Source: Methanobacteriota archaeon
GTDB taxonomy: Archaea; Thermoplasmatota; Poseidoniia; Poseidoniales; Poseidoniaceae
DNA length: 10,510 nucleotides
NCBI GenBank assembly: GCA_018645535.1
Contig: JABGWN010000277.1
Location: 1 to 10,510 of the forward strand
Direction: 5' to 3'
A program made the translations under genes and the position numbers. This document shows, one piece after another, positions 6,601 through 10,510 of this stretch. Numbering within the stretch: the first letter of the stretch is position 1; each line of letters starts with the position of its first letter. The notes under the pieces are model-generated. The model ran no database searches and had not been told where the DNA came from. It saw only the letters and a program-made list of their open reading frames with translations.

Positions 6601-9296
6601 GTCGAGGTTCCAAGGCTCGTGGATAAGGGCACATCGAGATGAATCGTTAACTCTCTTTTTTCTCCTGGTTGCAATGTAATAGAATAGACATTGTCAACGC
6701 CATCGTTAAGCACTGGAGTGCCTCCCCAAGATGGATTTGTCCAGTCAATTGAGGTTGTCGTTTCTTGAGCATTACCTAGATTCTCTATCATTACGTAAGC
6801 TTCGGCAGAGTAGCCTGGGATCCCATATCCGTTGGAACTACTCAGGCCTTCGGGCCCGACCAGGGATAGTCCTCTTGTTCTCAATGCTTCAATAGGTACC
6901 GATAGTGTTGTGTTAACAGACGGATCGATGTCAAGCGTAGCAGTTATGTCGATATATCCATCCTCATCGCCTAAAGCATCTTGCGGAAGTGTAGCAACAA
7001 ATGTAAGTGGTACAGACGTTGATGGCGCTATTTCTATCCCCGCAAGCGATGTGCCTGCTTGAGGGGCTACATTCCATCCTTGTGGAAGGTGAGTTGTATC
7101 ATATGTGACTGACCATGAAGCACTTCTCGAGCCTGTTGCTAAAAGAGATATTTCAACATCTTGACTCATACCGGGATTAATTCGGGTAACTGCTTCAGGT
7201 GATTGGATAAGTACGGCATATGGTTCTACAACATTAAGCGTGATCTGTTCGATGTTGTTGTCTTTTCTTGCTTCGGTTAAGTTATCATTCACATCGAGGA
7301 CTAATTCGAATAAATGGCTCCCCAAAGTGGCAATAACATCCACGCTAAACGTAGAGGGTCCACCGTCTCCACTTGGTGACAATGGTTGTAAATCATCAAC
7401 ACGAACTCGTGAAATTTCGTTTCCATCCATGCGCAAGACACAATCAATGCTATCCTCATTCTCCCATGTCCCAATGTTCGCAAATTGACCTGTAACAGTC
7501 AATGTTTGACCTGGGTCAGGAGATGCTGGATTGAATGATATGCCATTCGAATCTGCAAGGGGAGCTAAATCTAATGCTCTTTGAGAAATAAGTGTGTCTC
7601 CGATGAGCATATCCAATGATCCATCGCCATCCATGTCGGCAAATGCGGGTGCAGACCAAACTCTATGAGGTGTGGCCAAAGGCTCATCCCATCCTTCAGA
7701 AACTTCATCAGTAAAACCAGTGTCTCCTTCGAATGCATATACTCTTCTTCCAAAAGCAACAACGATTTCTTCGCCATCTTGGCCGTTAATATCCATTAGA
7801 GATGGCGGTGAAACTGCGATTTCATCATTTGAATTCCCTGAGCCTCCTCGATTCATGACTTTAGACCATTCTTTTGTTGGTGGGTCGTTGCTTAGGTCAT
7901 GGCAGCCAACCATTCCCTCGCGATCGAATGAGAATGATGATGAAGAGTACCATGTTACCCAGCAAAGTCGATCATCTATGCCATCAGCATCTGTGTCGAT
8001 TGGTAACGGCGGAGCATCAGCAAATCCGTTTTGTGAACGGAATGAAAAAATCTCCTGAGTGGATGTTAGCTCCATCCCAATAAATCGAGCGCCATATCCT
8101 GTCGTTCGACCATTGGAGTCGGTAGGGACTGTCAAAATCATTTCAGGAGCAGCATCATTGTCAAGTTGCGTGACTACTGGACCAGGAAGTCTCAATCTGG
8201 GTGAATCAGAGTCTGTATCAGTTCCAGTTATCGCAACTCTGCCCACTGAATTAGAGCCAGTCGCACCATCGAGTCGCCAAATCCACATATTCCCTGAATT
8301 TTCATCTATGGTTGTTGCAACGACAGCCGTATTGGAATCATCAAGCTGGGCCCATGCAGGATCACTCGGATGGGTTCCTCTATCGAGAATAACTTCCCAG
8401 TTCGGAGCAGTTGGAGCGGATGACCCTAATGGAATTGATATGATTTGAGGGTCTTCTGAGTTAACGTCGACGACGGATAGGACAAGTTCGGGTTGTCCAT
8501 CGAGTTCCAAATCAGCAAGAAGGGGTTGTGTTACTGATAGGTGATTACTTTCTCTTGTTGGTGCGTGAGGGCTTGTGATTCCAATTCTTAGATCTGCATC
8601 TGACCAAGACCATGCGGCTTCATTCGAATGTCCCCCAGTTTGCCACCCTGACTCGTCACAGGTAAGTTCTGGAGACCAGACGTCCACGTTTAGCGCACCT
8701 TCAGTGTCATAGACAACGACGATTTCAGTGGTGCCATCGAGGTCAACGTCCGCCAATACAGGTGTGGAACGTGCTGATTTTGTCGAACCCAAGTCAACTT
8801 GCCAAGCAATACTTGCATCATCACCTGCAATGAGTGATAGCTTTGTCGAAGAGGATTCTGTGCTGTCGTGAAGGACTACTGCAAAGAGGCCAAGAGGAGT
8901 ACATCGGTCTTTAGCCCCTTGCGAAGCGTCTAAGTTACCAGAAAAATTTCCAATGATAGAGCCATAAGCATCTGAACCTATGTCATCATCTAATCCAACC
9001 CAATTAATGACTGGGTCATTGATACTCGCAAGTGATGTTACTGACTCAACAGAACCTGTTCCTGGACCGCCATCGGCAGAATGAATTGGCATTGAGCCAT
9101 TTCGAGTGGGTACCCCTCCATATTGGGCCCATGGCTGGTCGATTGGATTCCATGGGTCATCAGCACTGTTTGACACGCTCTCATCAGCTTGTAAGGATCC
9201 CATACTCATCTGGCTAAGGGAGGTGAGAACCATCAGTAGAACCATGCCAAGTGCAGGCAAGAATTGCTCCGCTCTGGAATGGCTTACGCTACTCAT
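3633..9296 (-). CDS. Giant exported membrane-anchored surface protein (FG-GAP-like, CARDB, NEW3-like repeats)
   Basis: The product is 1,887 aa. A signal peptide spans about 1-37 (hydrophobic core LPALGMVLLMVLTSL at 13-27, likely cleavage near SLQA/DES). Residues about 90-575 carry FG-GAP/VCBS-like beta-propeller motifs: DVDLDGTTE (183-191), DLELDGQPE (262-270), QLDNDAAPE (377-385), DTDADGIDD (434-442), DINGQDGEE (502-510) and DMDGDGSLD (554-562). A CARDB domain follows at about 586-690 (FANIGT 605-610; closing NN at 680-681). Next is a NEW3-like domain (about 695-805, LPQGWNV 737-743). The remaining beta-sandwich modules repeat an E/Q-N-x-G-N motif at about 838, 1067, 1183, 1296 and 1399. A transmembrane helix lies at 1768-1788, then an acidic tail of 99 aa. 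More than a dozen N-x-S/T sequons fit archaeal N-glycosylation. The predicted topology is outside-facing with a cytoplasmic C-terminus. Function is unknown; adhesion, S-layer-like scaffolding or substrate capture are all possible. The ATG at 9296 places the signal peptide correctly. Confidence 0.93.
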   Translation of the reverse strand: MSSVSHSRAEQFLPALGMVLLMVLTSLSQMSMGSLQADESVSNSADDPWNPIDQPWAQYGGVPTRNGSMPIHSADGGPGTGSVESVTSLASINDPVINWVGLDDDIGSDAYGSIIGNFSGNLDASQGAKDRCTPLGLFAVVLHDSTESSSTKLSLIAGDDASIAWQVDLGSTKSARSTPVLADVDLDGTTEIVVVYDTEGALNVDVWSPELTCDESGWQTGGHSNEAAWSWSDADLRIGITSPHAPTRESNHLSVTQPLLADLELDGQPELVLSVVDVNSEDPQIISIPLGSSAPTAPNWEVILDRGTHPSDPAWAQLDDSNTAVVATTIDENSGNMWIWRLDGATGSNSVGRVAITGTDTDSDSPRLRLPGPVVTQLDNDAAPEMILTVPTDSNGRTTGYGARFIGMELTSTQEIFSFRSQNGFADAPPLPIDTDADGIDDRLCWVTWYSSSSFSFDREGMVGCHDLSNDPPTKEWSKVMNRGGSGNSNDEIAVSPPSLMDINGQDGEEIVVAFGRRVYAFEGDTGFTDEVSEGWDEPLATPHRVWSAPAFADMDGDGSLDMLIGDTLISQRALDLAPLADSNGISFNPASPDPGQTLTVTGQFANIGTWENEDSIDCVLRMDGNEISRVRVDDLQPLSPSGDGGPSTFSVDVIATLGSHLFELVLDVNDNLTEARKDNNIEQITLNVVEPYAVLIQSPEAVTRINPGMSQDVEISLLATGSRSASWSVTYDTTHLPQGWNVAPQAGTSLAGIEIAPSTSVPLTFVATLPQDALGDEDGYIDITATLDIDPSVNTTLSVPIEALRTRGLSLVGPEGLSSSNGYGIPGYSAEAYVMIENLGNAQETTTSIDWTNPSWGGTPVLNDGVDNVYSITLQPGEKRELTIHLDVPLSTSLGTSTITTLTTCIGSGDDTLCRSLEVNLTAVGSHTSPVHIRSVPSTVTSFEIKALIPSSGTLSWDLNNASVYLQNWQWNATSGANINNGILEISGASGTVAIASLEVYIPTDAPPQRLVFNTAENVPIDHHDFLLSVHVLQIHRSAISIIDSGPLAEPTGFNVSIPHQLLIQLDNPGNGEDTYLLSGRVITTEQIASDDVQFTFFNPQRTLAALATTIMPVEITLDSSIPAAEPFEIEFTWSSIVNESVSASTRLLIEAEQRHLWEITPLDGQIMQVIPNQEFQYGIQVQNIGNFVDVVQLVPHISITTTANDTSVWNLHDPVDSLELDVNSSQVLPIVQMIPFAWEGSTAKITYKIVSSDYELGEFNVTFEVQKTAKWHVNLANSNLEILPGGDTIQVEVEQLGNSPSTPYFTKSGQGWNTSLPDGILMEPGQTELIDIFVQSPSSAIAGQVNIVKIRVSDGSGQGLEEFEIPVRVSPSPNFELNASQSWFVSEGGGYPLAWMENTGNTMSHVTITLENLPVGWNISGMQSASLSPHEARGIPFEIIPPTNWDKQPLEIELRIVHPQLGMYVESITVIYSNISFASTPVLSGSAGSSQAFSLHLNSINPSTVTVPDATMNQDEYRLILEEGINFETISSTNDAIQFVNIGSILPQVSASCQFISDVFQELGRAPLTETVVSCSVNGDLDEQTRLTFIASTNTGETIPLDLGTFTIQRNESRFVNISVDQWDPEPGQLLIRVVGYDGNGIEVVSIETAQVSRQSNWNVGIASFSATGDLDIAITRTNYEVLGDVNCILTVTSSTSSYRIERIVDVEGSQFAPIVKIQNPSISDRESLSATIDCNSPFDVDDDPSDNTATAIYVEESQSLVTTNNLLWGTAITIFIVGAYVLVMQRKEAGVLQENIRSKPKPTNNKDTQETKETEVIEDDMSLEIFEEEMELEEEPVSLVEEITVSETDLSPSGRLDTIRQELDPDVEIVDTTSIEERMSKFFD

Positions 9297-9387
9297 TGTC
9301 CATATTGTGCATCAAGGGGTTGTTATTGCTTTGGGCGAAAGGTGTAAAAACACGTCGAATTTGGGAAGGTTTCTCCACTTCGAGACG

Positions 9388-9398
9388 TTTTTATTATT
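9388..9398 (+). promoter_or_regulatory. Candidate TATA box 1 upstream of rpo7
   Basis: TTTTTATTATT is the most AT-rich stretch on the plus strand upstream of the structured leader. If used, transcription would begin near 9420 and the mRNA would carry a leader of about 145 nt that includes the whole GC-rich fold. The call is based on composition only. Confidence 0.3.
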
Positions 9399-9428
9399 CT
9401 CGCAGTATCATGAATTAGGGCGTGTGCT

Positions 9429-9435
9429 TCATATA
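9429..9435 (+). promoter_or_regulatory. Candidate TATA box 2 upstream of rpo7
   Basis: TCATATA lies closer to rpo7. A start site about 26 nt downstream would fall near 9458, right at the first hairpin, giving a leader of about 105 nt that begins with the structured region. This is an alternative to the AT-rich element about 40 nt upstream; the sequence alone does not decide between them. Confidence 0.3.
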
Positions 9436-9440
9436 GGGGT

Positions 9441-9556
9441 CGTCACTCGGCAAAATGACTTCGGTCACCTTCTCTCCCGAGGCGGCGCCGGTGAAGGACG
9501 GAAGAGGCTCACCCCCTTCCGCTTCATTGCTACGCTGAGAGAAGGCCGGGGAGAGG
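9441..9556 (+). ncRNA. Structured GC-rich RNA leader of rpo7 (possible RNA switch or small RNA)
   Basis: This stretch is about 63% GC in a much more AT-rich surrounding, and it folds well. It holds a hairpin with the very stable C(UUCG)G tetraloop (TGAC 9456-9459 with GTCA 9464-9467). A perfect 9-bp stem, CCTTCTCTC (9468-9476) with GAGAGAAGG (9537-9545), encloses a hairpin TGAAG/CTTCA plus CGGAAG/CTTCCG (9492-9504 with 9516-9526, GA bulge, 11-nt loop). The same pyrimidine tract (9471-9478) can instead pair over 8 bp with the Shine-Dalgarno tract GGGAGAGG (9549-9556), hiding it. The UUCG loop exists only in the plus-strand RNA, and the region ends 8 nt before rpo7, so a cis-acting leader is the most likely role. 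I recognise no known riboswitch class. A free small RNA is the alternative. Confidence 0.5.
9550..9556 (+). promoter_or_regulatory. Shine-Dalgarno of rpo7
   Basis: GGAGAGG sits 7 nt before ATG 9564, after which only A-rich spacer follows. It is part of the purine tract that can pair with 9471-9478 in the leader, so access to this site may be controlled by RNA folding. Confidence 0.7.
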
Positions 9557-9563
9557 AAAAAAG

Positions 9564-10115
9564 ATGTACAAAATCGTAACAAAAGAGGATACAATTCGTA
9601 TTCCGGCAGAGTACATGAAGAAAGGACAATCTCTCGATCAACATATCGACCGATTGGCTATGACTGCATTTGAAGGTCGTTTCGATGAACAAAACCGCTT
9701 CATTCTAGTCACAAGCAACCACACGCCTCTTGGCCGTGGTCGAATCATTCACGGCGATGGTGCAATTTACCAACGAGTTCGTTTCGATGCTCTTCTTTTC
9801 TGCATGGATGATTACGAAGTTGTTGAGGGTGCTATTTCAGAAGTAAACGAATTCGGAGCCTTCGTTCGTATTGGACCAATGGAAGCCCTACTCCACAAAT
9901 CTCAGATTCTCGAAACCCAAGTTGAAGTTAACGTTGGAGCAGGAACTATTTCTGGCCGCGATGATGACAAGCGCCTTGGAATCGGTACTGCAGTGCGTGC
10001 GAGAATTGTTTCTCTCTCCCCTGATACAAGTGATCCACGTCGTTCAAAGATTGGATTGACATGCAAGCAACCAGGATTGGGCTCCCTCGAATGGCTCCAT
10101 GCACCAGGTGAGTGA
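9564..10115 (+). CDS. rpo7: RNA polymerase subunit Rpo7 (RpoE1, Rpb7 homologue)
   Basis: Rpo7 forms the stalk of archaeal RNA polymerase together with Rpo4. The stalk binds emerging RNA and aids open-complex formation, processivity and termination. The 183-aa length is typical. The N-terminal tip domain (about 1-80) contains DTIRIPAEYM (9-18), FEGRF (36-40) and GRGRIIHGDGAIYQRVRFDALLF (57-79). The C-terminal S1/OB domain contains VVEGAISEVNEFGAFVRIGP (86-105), LLHKSQI (109-115), the VRARIVSLS turn (144-152) and SKIGLTCKQPGLGSLEW (161-177), all close to family consensus. ATG 9564 has a Shine-Dalgarno 7 nt upstream and gives the consensus start MYKI. The spt4 gene begins 2 nt after its stop, and rps24e follows, a conserved archaeal gene order that indicates one operon. 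A structured leader precedes it. Confidence 0.97.
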   Translation: MYKIVTKEDTIRIPAEYMKKGQSLDQHIDRLAMTAFEGRFDEQNRFILVTSNHTPLGRGRIIHGDGAIYQRVRFDALLFCMDDYEVVEGAISEVNEFGAFVRIGPMEALLHKSQILETQVEVNVGAGTISGRDDDKRLGIGTAVRARIVSLSPDTSDPRRSKIGLTCKQPGLGSLEWLHAPGE

Positions 10116-10117
10116 AC

Positions 10118-10321
10118 ATGGCAAAGAAACCCTATGCATGCGGTGATTGCGGATTAATTCTGCAAGATGATGTTGACCAGTGTCCTCGTCATCCATCTGC
10201 ACAAACAACAACTGACTGGCAAGGCTATGTCATTATCATTCACCCTTCTCGTTCAGAAATCGCTGAACGATTGAACATCGACCAATCTGGCCGATATGCA
10301 TTGAAGGTGAACATCCGTTAA
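10118..10321 (+). CDS. spt4: Transcription elongation factor Spt4 (RpoE2)
   Basis: Spt4 is the small zinc-ribbon partner of Spt5 (NusG homologue). The pair closes the RNA polymerase clamp and promotes processive elongation. The 67-aa product is normal in size. The N-terminal ribbon has C8-x2-C11 and C22-x2-H25, so the fourth metal ligand appears to be histidine rather than the usual cysteine. The Spt5-facing core WQGYVIIIHPSRSEIAERL (34-52) and the closing GRYALKV (58-64) match the family. ATG 10118 is chosen because a perfect AGGTGA (10106-10111) lies 6 nt upstream. The in-frame GTG at 10112 would overlap the rpo7 stop and leave no spacing to that site. The ribosome-binding site lies inside the end of rpo7, suggesting coupled translation. 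Confidence 0.95.
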   Translation: MAKKPYACGDCGLILQDDVDQCPRHPSAQTTTDWQGYVIIIHPSRSEIAERLNIDQSGRYALKVNIR

Positions 10322-10325
10322 GGAG
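10321..10325 (+). promoter_or_regulatory. Shine-Dalgarno of rps24e
   Basis: AGGAG, overlapping the last base of the spt4 stop codon, lies 9 nt before ATG 10335. It supports that start and links translation of rps24e to the end of spt4. Confidence 0.7.
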
Positions 10326-10334
10326 AGAATAACA

Positions 10335-10510
10335 ATGGAAATTGTAAGTCGTACAGAAAACAAATTGCTCAACCGTGTTGAAATCGAATTTCGATGGAGT
10401 CACAAGGGAAAGGTAACTCCATCTAAAAAGGAAGTTATGGATCTTGTAAAAACTCTAGAACCAGGCTCAAACCCAGATCTCATCGTTGTTAAGAACTGCA
10501 AAACTCGATA
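10335..10510 (+). CDS. rps24e: Ribosomal protein eS24 (S24e), N-terminal part, cut by window end
   Basis: eS24 is an archaeal/eukaryotic small-subunit ribosomal protein. Only the first 58 codons are in the window. The translation begins MEIVSRTENKLLNRVEIEF and continues with HKGKVTPSKKEVMDLV and DLIVVKNCKTR, which matches the family pattern of LLNRxE near the start, TPSRKEV in the first helix and a hydrophobic DLVVV strand. It starts 13 nt after the spt4 stop with AGGAG upstream. The order rpo7-spt4-rps24e is a familiar archaeal cluster, in which rps27ae often comes next; that part lies outside the window. The reading frame is open to the window edge. Confidence 0.93.
   Translation, partial: MEIVSRTENKLLNRVEIEFRWSHKGKVTPSKKEVMDLVKTLEPGSNPDLIVVKNCKTR

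Larger units (their letters stand above)
9297..9563. other. Divergent intergenic region between giant gene and rpo7
   Basis: This 267-bp region must hold promoters for both directions. The left part (9301-9400) is AT-rich (about 40% GC by hand count) and contains an imperfect inverted repeat: AAAAAC...TCGAA at 9346-9359 against TTCGA...GTTTTT at 9379-9392. The right part (9441-9556) is abruptly GC-rich (about 63% by hand count) and highly foldable, and is described separately as the rpo7 leader. No ORF with recognisable protein content is present. I could not assign a convincing TATA box to the minus-strand giant gene. Confidence 0.6.

Noticed and set aside
3652..9217. Many plus-strand ORFs of 60-130 codons opposite the giant gene
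   Set aside because: They are antisense shadows of a long, clearly coding minus-strand frame and carry serine-rich, low-complexity translations.
9531..9548. TPP riboswitch, because of the CTGAGA sequence in the rpo7 leader
   Set aside because: The other TPP-aptamer conserved segments (for example the CCUGAUCUGG-like strand) are missing, and the downstream gene is unrelated to thiamine.
9106..9579. A 157-codon plus-strand ORF running through the start of the giant gene into the leader
   Set aside because: Its first part is antisense to the signal-peptide region of the giant protein and its translation looks random; it also runs through the rpo7 ribosome-binding site.
10112..10117. GTG start for spt4
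   Set aside because: It directly follows the AGGTGA site with no spacing and overlaps the rpo7 stop; ATG 10118 has the right 6-nt distance.

Overview
The window is a piece of an archaeal chromosome. The archaeal markers are the 5S and 23S rRNA sequence type, an aIF6 gene, and the cluster rpo7 (rpoE1) - spt4 (rpoE2) - rps24e. A 1,887-residue exported, membrane-anchored surface protein built from FG-GAP/VCBS-like, CARDB and NEW3-like modules sits among these housekeeping genes. That combination fits a planktonic euryarchaeon of the Thermoplasmatota, most likely Marine Group II/III (Ca. Poseidoniia). The lineage is inferred from gene style and synteny and has not been tested by phylogeny.

Layout. 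Positions 1-993 hold the 3' part of a 23S rRNA (domains IV to VI, with the peptidyl-transferase centre and the sarcin-ricin loop). A spacer of about 100 bp without a tRNA follows, then a 5S rRNA (1096-1217) inside an extended processing stem, then a poly-T terminator. The plus strand continues with aIF6 (1303-1965) and purC (2014-2919). The next two genes are on the minus strand: a 222-aa protein of unknown function (2920-3588), whose stop codon abuts the purC stop, and upstream of it the giant surface protein (3633-9296). A 267-bp divergent intergenic region separates the giant gene from the plus-strand rpo7-spt4-rps24e cluster (9564 to the window end, with rps24e cut by the edge).

How the genes relate. 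Most of the window is information-processing machinery. aIF6, the 50S anti-association factor, lies directly behind the 23S-5S genes whose product it binds. The right end encodes an RNA polymerase stalk subunit, the Spt4 elongation factor and a small-subunit ribosomal protein, each start preceded by a purine-rich Shine-Dalgarno sequence. purC is the one metabolic gene. The giant protein and its small downstream neighbour are the accessory part.

The observations most worth checking are: (i) a GC-rich, foldable leader just upstream of rpo7, in which one pyrimidine tract can pair either with an upstream purine tract or with the Shine-Dalgarno sequence; (ii) unusual bases in the peptidyl-transferase ring of the 23S rRNA, at positions known from haloarchaeal anisomycin-resistance mutants; (iii) the giant surface protein with its acidic cytoplasmic tail. 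No CRISPR array, insertion sequence, integrase or defence cassette is visible.
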